The notes beneath the pieces were generated by a model. It did no database searches, was not told the origin of the DNA, and was given only the letters and a program-made list of their open reading frames with translations. Source: BM520 sp964594665 (lineage in GTDB: Bacteria > Bacteroidota > Bacteroidia > Bacteroidales > BM520). From it: 20,416 bases of DNA. Numbering within the stretch: position 1 is the first letter of the stretch; each line of letters opens with the position of its first letter. The position numbers and the translations under genes are program-made. Where the stretch lies: assembly GCA_964594665.1 (NCBI GenBank), contig CAZQNY010000052.1, positions 1-20,416 on the forward strand. Direction: 5' to 3'. This document shows positions 7,318 through 14,558 of the stretch, one piece after another.

Positions 7318-8925
7318 GTGAAAAAGACCCTGTTTCTCTTATCTCTCATGCTGATTGCCCCTTGGGTGTTTGCTCAGGATTATCCTGCCATGCCCCGTCA
7401 ACAGCAGTATACCGGAGTTTATGAAAACGACCTGCCGCTGGAACATGACAGGGAGTTTCAGTTCCTGGCATTTTTTACCAATCAGGCTGTTACCAGTAAT
7501 TTTTACCCCAAAAACGACCTGCTTAAAGGCCAGGTAATAGGGCGTTTGTTTGGGCAAAACAGTACCAATACCTCTACGGAAAATACGACTTTTTATTTCG
7601 AACAGCGTCTTTTGCCGTTTTTTATCTATCAGCCAAAGCTTTTTAATGGCAAGGCTGTTCTGCGTGCCTCTTTTGAGATTGACTGGACCTGGGGCGATGT
7701 GGCTTACGGTACCGGAGGGAACTTTGGCTCTGCCATTGCTGCCGATCAGGTGAACCTCCAAACGCAGAATGTGGAACTGGAACTTATCCCCGCAAAGGGA
7801 TGGTATATAAACCTTGGACTGCAAAGGATGTACGATACACCCTACAATCCGTATCGCACCATGTTCGACAAGATGCTCTCCACCGGATATCGGCTTGCCT
7901 ATTTTGGTACTGATGGTGTGGGCCTGACCGTACGCCATAACACCGATTACCTTCAGTGGAAAGCCGGCTTTTATCAGCTTTATGAATCACTGATCCAGGA
8001 AAATGACGATGTCTCTTTGCTGGAATTTTCCCTGGAGAAATCCATAACACAAAACTGGCACTGGGGCGGGTCGCTTTATTACATGCGCGACAGAGCCAAC
8101 GGTGCCGGCGGTGTCTCTATTCTCGGCCAGGGCCTTAATGCCACGCAGCTAAATGCCTATAACGGAACCTTTAAATTTAACTTCGGCGATAAGCCCTACA
8201 AAGCTGATATCTTCTGGCTAGGAACATTCTTCGACCGAAATGCAGACTATATGCTCGACCGCTGGTTTATTACCGGTTTTGCCAATATGAATGTGGGGCG
8301 TGCCTTGATCCTGGAGAATGATTTCTGGGGTACTGGTGCCGATATTCTCGGTGTGGGCGCAAATGTTAAGGCAGGATACCGTTTTGGTCAAACCAACAAC
8401 GATGTTATCTCTATGGATGTAATCTTCGCTTCCGGTGACGATAATGCGCTCAACGATAAAACCTATAATGGCGTTCTTACCGGCAACACCTGGGGCTCTC
8501 CGGGAAGTGTGTTTATTGGTTCCGGATCGTATCTGTTGTTTCCCCACGGGAATGTTGTAAACCGTTACACTCCTGTGGTTGCCGATCTATCCAATATGGG
8601 CTATGGTATTACAGGAGCAGTTTTCAATGCTTCCCGCGATATTCTGCCTTATAAAATGCAGGTTAAGATGGGCGCTGCAACAGGTTTTAGCAATGCCAAA
8701 CCAGCAGGCGGAGGCCTTTACATGGGTACGGAAGTAAATGGAAAACTCAGCTGGACTTTCGGGCCTTTTATGAGCCTCGAACTCCATGCTGCATATATGA
8801 TGCTGGGCGATTTCTTCGATAGCAGCGATACCCGATATGGATCTGATGTCAATGGTGTGGATAATGACTCCCGCCCGGCAGATCCCTGGACTGCTTTCGT
8901 GGTTTATAAATGGTTACTCTTTTAA
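7318..8925 (+). CDS. Outer-membrane beta-barrel protein, alginate-export/porin-like
   Basis: A 535-residue protein starting with GTG. The signal peptide ends at about residue 19 (APWVFA before QDYPAM). The mature part is dominated by alternating aromatic and polar strands (for example YLQWKAGFYQLYES, WHWGGSLYYMRD, KADIFWLGTFFDRN) and ends in VVYKWLLF, a terminal aromatic typical of barrels inserted by the BAM complex. The opening region with EQRLLPFFIYQP and a later GLQRMYDTPYNP resembles alginate-export-type porins seen in Bacteroidota. It probably lets a solute cross the outer membrane. The lipid-anchored hydrolase gene starts 14 bases after its stop, so the two are probably co-transcribed and act on related substrates. 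Confidence 0.78.
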   Translation: MKKTLFLLSLMLIAPWVFAQDYPAMPRQQQYTGVYENDLPLEHDREFQFLAFFTNQAVTSNFYPKNDLLKGQVIGRLFGQNSTNTSTENTTFYFEQRLLPFFIYQPKLFNGKAVLRASFEIDWTWGDVAYGTGGNFGSAIAADQVNLQTQNVELELIPAKGWYINLGLQRMYDTPYNPYRTMFDKMLSTGYRLAYFGTDGVGLTVRHNTDYLQWKAGFYQLYESLIQENDDVSLLEFSLEKSITQNWHWGGSLYYMRDRANGAGGVSILGQGLNATQLNAYNGTFKFNFGDKPYKADIFWLGTFFDRNADYMLDRWFITGFANMNVGRALILENDFWGTGADILGVGANVKAGYRFGQTNNDVISMDVIFASGDDNALNDKTYNGVLTGNTWGSPGSVFIGSGSYLLFPHGNVVNRYTPVVADLSNMGYGITGAVFNASRDILPYKMQVKMGAATGFSNAKPAGGGLYMGTEVNGKLSWTFGPFMSLELHAAYMMLGDFFDSSDTRYGSDVNGVDNDSRPADPWTAFVVYKWLLF

Positions 8926-8929
8926 TGCC

Positions 8930-8934
8930 GGAGG
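8930..8934 (+). promoter_or_regulatory. Shine-Dalgarno site that decides the hydrolase start
   Basis: GGAGG lies 5 bases before the ATG at 8940, a normal spacing, and only 2 bases before the ATG at 8937. Strong Shine-Dalgarno sites are uncommon here. This one supports 8940 over the earlier in-frame ATGs at 8910 and 8925. Confidence 0.6.
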
Positions 8935-8939
8935 TTATG

Positions 8940-9884
8940 ATGAAAAAGATACTGATATTTGTAATTACTTTAGCTGCAATGGCAGCATGTACTCCTTATA
9001 AGAACCTGCAGACAATGAGCAATATGCGTGAGGATTTGAAGTATCCTTTTGAGGTGAAATATACTTCCGTAAACGATGATATTGAGCTTGCCTATGTGGA
9101 TGAAGGAAAAGGCGGGCATACGATTATTTTTATTCATGGCCTGGGATCCTATCTCCCGGCATGGCAGAAGAATATTGAGGTGCTGAAAGAAGATTATCGC
9201 TGTATCGCAGTGGATCTCCCGGGCTACGGGAAGTCATCAAAAAATCCCCACTCCGGAATGATGACGTTCTATGCTGATGTAATGGCGCAGTTTATGGATA
9301 ACCTGGGAGTTGAAAAGGCCGTCTTTGCAGGCCACTCCATGGGAGGGCAAATATCTATGGTTATGGCGCTGGAACATCCCCAAAAGGTTGAAAAACTGGT
9401 CCTCGTGTCGCCGGCAGGTTTTGAGCGCTTTTCCGAAGGCCAGAAAGAGTGGTTCCGCGAAGTGATGACCCTCAAAGGGGTGAAACTGACCTCTGTGGAT
9501 GCCATCGAAACAAATCTGGCATACAACTTCTACAACCTGCCCGAAGATGCTCAGTTTATGATCTCCGATCGTATTGCCATGCGCAATGCCAAAGACTTTG
9601 ATAACTATTGCTACGCAGTGGTCCAGTCGGTTCATGGTATGGTCGACCAGCCGGTAATTGATAAACTGGAACAAATTCAGCAACCGGTACTCATTCTTTT
9701 TAGTGAAAATGATAACCTTATCCCAAACCGATATCTGAACCCCGGAAAAACATACGATGTGGCCATTGTTGGCGATCAGCGTATTCCCGACAGCAAACTC
9801 GTGATGGTGCCAAAGTGCGGACATTTCCTGCAATTTGAAAAACCGGAAGTTCTCAATAACGAATTAAAAGCATTTGTCAGGTAA
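8940..9884 (+). CDS. Lipid-anchored alpha/beta hydrolase (esterase-like)
   Basis: Starting at 8940, this is a 314-residue lipoprotein: MKK, a hydrophobic stretch, and AAMAAC with the lipidated Cys at 17. The rest is an alpha/beta hydrolase of the common esterase/epoxide-hydrolase-like branch. The oxyanion motif is FIHGLG (64-69), the nucleophile elbow is GHSMGG with Ser133, the acid is probably Asp258 in SENDN, and the His is 295 in KCGHF. The triad is complete. It should hydrolyse an ester or similar bond at a membrane facing the periplasm or the outside. It follows the porin-like gene by 14 bases and is followed by a terminator. Substrate is unknown. The adjacent acid-import and CoA-ligase operon fits a carboxylic acid product, by inference. 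Confidence 0.88.
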   Translation: MKKILIFVITLAAMAACTPYKNLQTMSNMREDLKYPFEVKYTSVNDDIELAYVDEGKGGHTIIFIHGLGSYLPAWQKNIEVLKEDYRCIAVDLPGYGKSSKNPHSGMMTFYADVMAQFMDNLGVEKAVFAGHSMGGQISMVMALEHPQKVEKLVLVSPAGFERFSEGQKEWFREVMTLKGVKLTSVDAIETNLAYNFYNLPEDAQFMISDRIAMRNAKDFDNYCYAVVQSVHGMVDQPVIDKLEQIQQPVLILFSENDNLIPNRYLNPGKTYDVAIVGDQRIPDSKLVMVPKCGHFLQFEKPEVLNNELKAFVR

Positions 9885-9909
9885 GCCTGATTTCAATTGT
9901 TGAAAAGTG

Positions 9910-9945
9910 GACAGGGCAGGGGTCAGTAGGCTCCTGTCTTTTTTT
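9910..9945 (+). terminator. Rho-independent terminator after the hydrolase gene
   Basis: GACAGG at 9910-9915 pairs with CCTGTC at 9933-9938 and is followed by seven T residues (9939-9945). The loop is about 17 bases. It ends the porin-hydrolase unit. Confidence 0.7.
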
Positions 9946-9946
9946 G

Positions 9947-9954
9947 TACCTTAG
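9947..9954 (+). promoter_or_regulatory. -7 box before the 462-residue helical protein gene
   Basis: TACCTTAG in the context TTTTTGTACCTTAGC is one base off the TAnnTTTG box, 19 bases before the ATG at 9974. It lies just after the terminator T run, as at 7295. Confidence 0.45.
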
Positions 9955-9973
9955 CGTGCAATGTGATAATATT

Positions 9974-11362
9974 ATGAAACACAAACTTGCCATCTTTACG
10001 CAGTTTTCAAAAACCCTCTATCCGCACGAAATAGGGTATCTGTTGGAGCATAATAACTTCTCTGATGAGGAAACCCTGCAAATATTGCAAGTAATTGCCT
10101 ATAACTCCAGGCACCCTCATCATACCAAAGCTTTTGATGAAAATATTGACAAGCGGAAATATTCCAACCTTAAAAAGTGGATCGAAACACGCCTGGCAGA
10201 AAAGGATGTGGATCAGTATTTCTCCTGGTTATCAGCAATAGAACAGAAAATCCTTACCGATAGCATACTTCCATCAGAAGAGAAGGATTTGATCAAGGCA
10301 TTGCATAAGGTTGATGTATCGCATTATCATTTTACCCAACTCTATGAAGTGGCGCAGCACTTTCGTGACTATCTGCTTATTCGTATGCGCATTATCTATT
10401 ATAAGCCGGTGTCGGAATTTTTAGACAGCTACAGGAATAACTACCGAAAGGCTGTGGAGGTACAAAATATTCTTAACGATGCAACACACGATATTATCAG
10501 CCGTGGGGAAAGCAAAGACCCTGAAAAATGGGTTCAGTACCTCACTGACGTGTTTCACAGTGCCACGCTCGACGCATACACCCGCTACCGTGCAGTGGTG
10601 CGTTTGATGTATGTGTTTTACTATAACCGGCGTTTTGATGAGCTCAAAGCCATTACCCTGGAACTGGACGAAGTACTTAAATCACCGCACTTTTATTCCA
10701 AACGTATTCTGGCCAATTACTATGCCAACAGAGCCATGATGCATCAACGACGGATGGAACTTGCTGATGCTGAGAAATATGGCTATCTGTCCATTCGCCA
10801 GAAAAATAATGATTACCTTTTTTATGTGAATATTTTGAGTGGCGTTCTGGTTAAACAGGAAAATTATTCCGGAGCACTCAAGCTTATGCATGATACTTTT
10901 GGAGAACTCAAAAACACCAATAGCTTTTTCAATCGTATTGGATTTGTTTCTCTGTATGTTAGAACGCTTGTTCTCAATGGCAAGGCAAAACAGGCCGCAG
11001 ACTACGCAAAATCCTTTTTGGAAGTGTATCGGAAGGAGATATTCTCTCATCGCTGGCATCTGTTTTTTGAAGCCTATACCCTTGCTCTGCTAAGGTTGGG
11101 GAAGTACCGTCAGCTTATAAGCCTGGTACGACGCAACGACCTGGTGCAGAAGGAAAAACAGGAGTATGCCAAAAAACCTTATCTTGCTGTTATCCGAAGC
11201 TTCTACCTGATTGCTGAGTATTTGGAAACTGAAATCAATGAAACAACCTTAAAGCAGCAACTTTTGGAAGTGTTTGACATTCAGTTAAACGACCGAACCC
11301 TGCAATATAAACGCGATGAGTTGAAGAAAGAATTGCATGAGTATGTTCCGGGGGTGGTATGA
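9974..11362 (+). CDS. Cytoplasmic helical-repeat protein of unknown function
   Basis: A 462-residue protein not assigned to a family. A TTG 30 bases upstream is in frame, but the ATG at 9974 follows the promoter better. There is no signal peptide or membrane segment. The sequence is almost wholly helical, rich in Tyr, Leu, Lys and Arg. From about residue 245 it shows TPR-like spacing (for example ANRAMMHQRRMELADAEKYG, then NILSGVLVKQENYSGALKLM, then RTLVLNGKAKQAADYAKSF). Such helical repeats usually hold protein partners. The N-terminal half (residues 1-150) has no recognised motif. It appears to be a single-gene unit between a terminator upstream and a repeat element 26 bases downstream. Confidence 0.7.
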   Translation: MKHKLAIFTQFSKTLYPHEIGYLLEHNNFSDEETLQILQVIAYNSRHPHHTKAFDENIDKRKYSNLKKWIETRLAEKDVDQYFSWLSAIEQKILTDSILPSEEKDLIKALHKVDVSHYHFTQLYEVAQHFRDYLLIRMRIIYYKPVSEFLDSYRNNYRKAVEVQNILNDATHDIISRGESKDPEKWVQYLTDVFHSATLDAYTRYRAVVRLMYVFYYNRRFDELKAITLELDEVLKSPHFYSKRILANYYANRAMMHQRRMELADAEKYGYLSIRQKNNDYLFYVNILSGVLVKQENYSGALKLMHDTFGELKNTNSFFNRIGFVSLYVRTLVLNGKAKQAADYAKSFLEVYRKEIFSHRWHLFFEAYTLALLRLGKYRQLISLVRRNDLVQKEKQEYAKKPYLAVIRSFYLIAEYLETEINETTLKQQLLEVFDIQLNDRTLQYKRDELKKELHEYVPGVV

Positions 11363-11387
11363 TGTTATATGGCTGCTTCGCGACCAT

Positions 11388-11433
11388 CTCTCCCGGTAGA
11401 TTCACACCGCCGTGTGAATCTGAAACGATAGTT
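11388..11433 (+). repeat. REP-like palindromic repeat, copy A
   Basis: A 46-base element identical to the one at 19119-19164. It starts with CTCTCCCGGTAG, forms a perfect 9-base stem GATTCACAC/GTGTGAATC around loop CGCC (11399-11420) and ends in TGAAACGATAGTT. GTAG at the 5' foot overlaps the stem base, as in REP elements. It lies between two convergent genes. The rest of 11363-11549 shows nothing else recognisable. Confidence 0.85.
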
Positions 11434-11549
11434 TTTGACGCGATGTATTCTGACATGTAATGTGATATGTGAGAGTATCAAAAGCCGGTCTGTTATTGAA
11501 ACACAATTTCCCTCAGTACTTTGAATAGTGCTTTTCTGTGGATTGAAAA

Positions 11550-13583
11550 TTATTGTTTTATAATTTTGTGTTGAATCTGCTTTCCTTCATCTTCAACTAT
11601 CAAAAGATAAATCCCGTTTGGTAAACTGGTGATGTCTATCTTGCTGTTGTTTGTTTTACCGGAAATCAGAACGTTCCCATTTAATGAGTAAACCTGGTAT
11701 GTAATTGAAGGTGAATTAACTCCTTGAAGTTGAATGAAATCTAATGTGGGATTTGGGTGTATCGTCGTATTATTGATAAACTGATGAGAATCAGTACCTG
11801 TGGATTCAAGTGTTAAATGCAATAATCCGTACCATCCTCCGGCCCAGATATTTCCATCATTGTCAAAACTCATGGCAAGACCTTCATTATTTGATATCTG
11901 AATAGGAAAATCATAGGTAACCCATGTACCTTCGTCATACATCATAACTCCACCTGAACATCCAACCCAAATATCACCGCTGCTATCCGTATCCAGGCCA
12001 AATGTTCCTCCCAGAGGAAGTTCTTCATAAGGGTAATTTGTCCAGGTAGAATGGTCATATTTTCCAATTCCGCTCCATGTTGTAATCCACAGATGATTAT
12101 TTTTATCTATCTCTATATCATAGATATTATCTGATATAAGACCTTCAGTGTAGTTAGTCCAGGTCTCTCCGTCAAAGCACGAAATACCGTCTGATGTACC
12201 GATCCAAATCCTACCATCAGAATCCAGTGCAAGCGCCTTAACCCAGTTGTTTATTAGTCCGTCATCTTCATCATAAAAGGTCCAGCTTCCATTGTTATAT
12301 ACTGAAAGTCCCTGACCGTGAGCAACCCATATCCTGCCTTCATCATCGCAAATTAGATCTTTGGCATTATTATTCTCTCCGGAGTTATGAAAAGAGTAAT
12401 ATTCCCAATCATCGTCCCCCACATATCTCGATAAGGTATCCCGTCCTCCAATCCATATTGCCCCAGTCAGATCCTCGGCGACACAATAGTTATATGGATT
12501 GTTCAATCCGTTTGATATGTTGTAGTAATGCCAAATCCCATCCTTCAATTGTGAAATGTTGTTTTGATGAGCGAAATACAATCCTTCTGAAGGCGTTGAG
12601 TTGATTTTTCCAATATCATTTAGTGCAATTTCATTCTCCTTGCGATAAATAAGCCACTCATCTTCCTGCTTTGATACTACACCTCCAGTACAACCTAACC
12701 AGATCTTATCATCTGAATCACAGAATATTGTTCCGGTAATAGGATATGGATACCCGGTTTCATGAGTATAGTTAATGATAGATTCGTTGGATATTAATGA
12801 GAGCCCCATATAGGTTCCAACCCATATTCCCTCTTCATTATGACCAAGACAGTTTATGTAATCCGATAATAAACCATTGCCGGTACTAAAATGCTCCAGC
12901 GTTGATCCATTCCATTTTTTTACACCAATGCCGGTAGTATTTGTAGCGAACCATACATTACCTCCATCATCAGCAACAATAGCATCATAAAGATAGAATG
13001 ACGCTCCTACGGCCATTGACCACCAGCTTGAACCATTATAAGACCCAATACCTCCTTTACAACCAAACCAGATCTTACCATTGGGGGCAATATCTATCCC
13101 AACAACATAATTATCAAATAGTCCATCCGACTCATAGAACTGCTCCCAAACACCATCATTAAATGTTGTAACCCCATTATTGGTTGCAATCCATAACCTG
13201 TTTTCATCATCCACAGCCAGTGCATTCACATTGTCATCCGAGAGCCCGTCATTAGTAGAAAAGTGTTCCCAACTACCATTGTGATACCTTGATAATCCAA
13301 CCTCATAACCAACCCAGATATCGCCGTTATTATCGATGGTCATTGCATCCACCCGGTTGCTCAGCAGCCCGTTCAGCATATTAAACTCATCGACAACATT
13401 TCCATCATAATTAAAGACAATGATACCACCGTGGTAGCTCCCGGCCCAGATGTGATCATCATTGGTCACAACGGATAGTACAGTGCGGGTGTTTGAGTGG
13501 CACTCCCATTGTTGCGCATTGGCCGAAAAAGCAATAGTTAGCAGTAGCAGATGTAAAATGAAAATTTTTGCGATTCCTGACAT
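11550..13583 (-). CDS. Secreted 14-repeat beta-propeller with type IX sorting domain
   Basis: A 677-residue protein with a Sec signal peptide (cut after FSANA, about residue 24). It carries fourteen repeats of 38-46 residues of the two-component-regulator propeller type, each opening with a motif like DIWVG, RLWIA or KIWFG followed by GL/GV and an Asn/Asp-rich turn. Fourteen repeats fit two seven-bladed propellers. The last 70 or so residues are a type A type IX secretion signal (HPNPTLDFIQL, then VYSLNGNVL, then LPNGIYLLIVE), cut off during export. Unlike hybrid two-component regulators with this propeller, it has no membrane segment, kinase or HTH domain. It is probably surface-bound or released, binding a glycan or other ligand. 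It has its own promoter. Confidence 0.87.
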   Translation of the reverse strand: MSGIAKIFILHLLLLTIAFSANAQQWECHSNTRTVLSVVTNDDHIWAGSYHGGIIVFNYDGNVVDEFNMLNGLLSNRVDAMTIDNNGDIWVGYEVGLSRYHNGSWEHFSTNDGLSDDNVNALAVDDENRLWIATNNGVTTFNDGVWEQFYESDGLFDNYVVGIDIAPNGKIWFGCKGGIGSYNGSSWWSMAVGASFYLYDAIVADDGGNVWFATNTTGIGVKKWNGSTLEHFSTGNGLLSDYINCLGHNEEGIWVGTYMGLSLISNESIINYTHETGYPYPITGTIFCDSDDKIWLGCTGGVVSKQEDEWLIYRKENEIALNDIGKINSTPSEGLYFAHQNNISQLKDGIWHYYNISNGLNNPYNYCVAEDLTGAIWIGGRDTLSRYVGDDDWEYYSFHNSGENNNAKDLICDDEGRIWVAHGQGLSVYNNGSWTFYDEDDGLINNWVKALALDSDGRIWIGTSDGISCFDGETWTNYTEGLISDNIYDIEIDKNNHLWITTWSGIGKYDHSTWTNYPYEELPLGGTFGLDTDSSGDIWVGCSGGVMMYDEGTWVTYDFPIQISNNEGLAMSFDNDGNIWAGGWYGLLHLTLESTGTDSHQFINNTTIHPNPTLDFIQLQGVNSPSITYQVYSLNGNVLISGKTNNSKIDITSLPNGIYLLIVEDEGKQIQHKIIKQ

Positions 13584-13818
13584 AGTGTTTACAGATGGTT
13601 ACCCAGTAAAGGTACAATAAATAATTATTGATGTTCCGTGTTTCCTCTTCCGGAATACCTTTCCTTTTCTTGACCTCAATAAATTCATCACAGATATTTG
13701 TACTCCATTTTGGCGTATATAGGTCAAAATGAGCAAACCAAAGTAGTAAATCTCTTATCCAAAGATGATAAATAACGTTTGTGTCCAGGACACATTTAAA
13801 TCTAACACTATGAATCAT
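13459..13818 (-). pseudogene. Truncated PIN-domain toxin (VapC-like)
   Basis: The frame gives 119 residues, but only about the first 60 look like a PIN ribonuclease: FKCVLDTNVIYHLWIRDLLL with the first metal-binding Asp at 12, then LYTPKWSTNICDEF with Glu45, then RKGIPEEE. After that it runs through the leader of the propeller gene and out of frame into its first codons, giving sequence unlike any PIN domain. The second half, with the remaining acidic active-site residues, is missing, so the toxin should be inactive. Its start overlaps the antitoxin stop by 11 bases, the normal layout of this type of pair. A short intact protein of another kind is less likely. Confidence 0.75.
13608..13615 (-). 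promoter_or_regulatory. -7 box of the propeller gene
   Basis: On the minus strand, TACCTTTA in the context TTGTACCTTTAC matches the Bacteroidota -7 box and lies 24 bases before the ATG at 13583. It lies just where homology to the PIN toxin ends. Confidence 0.55.
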
Positions 13819-14263
13819 ATAATCCTGAGTTTTCGTCTTCCTCCATCATTTCGCTGATTAGCCTTTCCTGCTCCTCTTTCATCGCCTGCTTGTAGGCTAA
13901 AATATCATCGTACAGAATTCTTCTGTGGCGCCCAACCCTGGTGAATTTAATCTTTCCTGTTTCCAATAATTTTACTACATGAGGCCTGGAACATCCAAGC
14001 ATTTCTGCTGCGGCCTGAGTAGTGACCTCAGTAGCAACAGGCACTATTGATACAGGGCGCCCTTTGCTTGTCTCTTTTAAGATTTCAACCAGCAGTTTTA
14101 AAGCATTTATCGGAATTCTGATCTTTTCATTGGTCTCTTCGATTTCTATCTCCGGGTTTTTGTCTTTCAATTCGCATAGTACGGCACTTAAAGCATCATA
14201 AGATGCCATCGCCGTACGCTGCTCTTCTTTCGTCGGCTTATAGAGGTTAATATCGTTTTTCAT
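13808..14263 (-). CDS. HTH (excisionase-type) antitoxin
   Basis: A 151-residue protein. The ATG at 14263 is preferred over one 72 bases upstream, which would add an unlikely Phe/Tyr/Ile-rich leader and lie upstream of the promoter. Residues of about 87-140 form a MerR/excisionase-like winged HTH: VTTQAAAEMLGCSRPHVVKL, then LETGKIKFTRVGRHRRILYDDILAY. The N-terminal half is helical and charged, and the tail is acidic (EMMEEDENSGLYDS), as in antitoxins that neutralise by a C-terminal stretch. This type is usually paired with a PIN toxin encoded directly downstream, as here, though that toxin is truncated. It probably binds its own promoter. It looks intact and may now act as an orphan regulator. 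Confidence 0.83.
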   Translation of the reverse strand: MKNDINLYKPTKEEQRTAMASYDALSAVLCELKDKNPEIEIEETNEKIRIPINALKLLVEILKETSKGRPVSIVPVATEVTTQAAAEMLGCSRPHVVKLLETGKIKFTRVGRHRRILYDDILAYKQAMKEEQERLISEMMEEDENSGLYDS

Positions 14264-14294
14264 AACTGATGATTTTGGGTTTATATTTTTAATG

Positions 14295-14302
14295 CAAATA
14301 TA
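14295..14302 (-). promoter_or_regulatory. -7 box of the toxin-antitoxin unit
   Basis: On the minus strand TATATTTG is a perfect TAnnTTTG match, 31 bases before the antitoxin ATG at 14263. The direct repeat just upstream overlaps the promoter. Confidence 0.55.
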
Positions 14303-14318
14303 AACGAAATAAACGAAA
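14301..14318. repeat. Tandem 9-base repeat at the antitoxin promoter
   Basis: TAAACGAAA occurs twice head to tail, ending at the -7 box of the antitoxin gene. A tandem site at this place is a natural candidate operator for the HTH antitoxin. Function is inferred from position only. Confidence 0.5.
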
Positions 14319-14357
14319 CAAAATATTCGAAACATTCATTCAAATATAACCAAACTT

Positions 14358-14393
14358 CTCCCGGTAAATACGCACCGCCGTGCGTATCTGATA
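14358..14393 (+). repeat. REP-like palindromic repeat, copy B
   Basis: CTCCCGGTAA, then an 8-base perfect stem ATACGCAC/GTGCGTAT around loop CGCC (14368-14387), then CTGATA. It has the same core and flanks as copy A, but the arms differ on both sides in a matched way. Confidence 0.8.
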
Positions 14394-14425
14394 ACATGCA
14401 TTTGCAGCTAATGCTCTCAAACGAT

Positions 14426-14456
14426 TCGGTAAATCCACACCGCCGTGTGGATCTCT
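14426..14456 (+). repeat. REP-like palindromic repeat, copy C
   Basis: TCGGTAA, then an 8-base perfect stem ATCCACAC/GTGTGGAT around loop CGCC (14433-14452). Its core is 65 bases after that of copy B. Confidence 0.8.
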
Positions 14457-14493
14457 GTCGAGTCCATAATCTGAGAATCACACGCGTTGAAAT

Positions 14494-14517
14494 TATCACC
14501 ACCGTGCGTATCTGAAA
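14494..14517 (+). repeat. REP-like repeat, degenerate copy D
   Basis: The right half ACCGTGCGTATCTGA matches copy B, but the left arm is eroded (TATCACC) and the stem no longer pairs well. Its core is 59 bases after copy C. With B and C it fills most of 14336-14520, where no gene is seen. Confidence 0.55.
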
Positions 14518-14530
14518 GCTCTATACCGAA

Positions 14531-14554
14531 TAAAGCCACCGCTGTCGCGGCTTA
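14531..14554 (-). terminator. Possible terminator of the DUF6051-type gene
   Basis: On the minus strand TAAGCCGC and GCGGTGGCTTTA can form a hairpin with a 3-base bulge and loop GACA, followed by TATT. It starts 5 bases past the stop codon of the minus-strand hydrolase gene. The T run is short, so the call is weak. Confidence 0.4.
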
Positions 14555-14558
14555 TGTT

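Noticed and set aside
8910..8939. Earlier in-frame ATGs for the lipid-anchored hydrolase
   Set aside because: They would put extra residues before the lipoprotein signal peptide and overlap the porin-like gene. The GGAGG at 8930 fits the ATG at 8940.
9237..9833. A 198-residue minus-strand open frame inside the hydrolase gene
   Set aside because: It is opposite a gene with complete catalytic motifs, and shows no motif, signal or promoter of its own. The same applies to 7339-7938 and 5153-5641.
14281..14502. A 73-residue minus-strand frame across the antitoxin promoter
   Set aside because: It runs through REP-like copies B to D. A similar peptide (SDSHGGVNLPGE) arises at 11388 from copy A, so both come from the repeat.
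14358..14517. Spaced repeats (59-65 bases apart) that could suggest a CRISPR array
   Set aside because: Repeats are only about 20-30 bases, differ in the arms, decay quickly, and similar copies lie scattered kilobases away. No cas gene is present.
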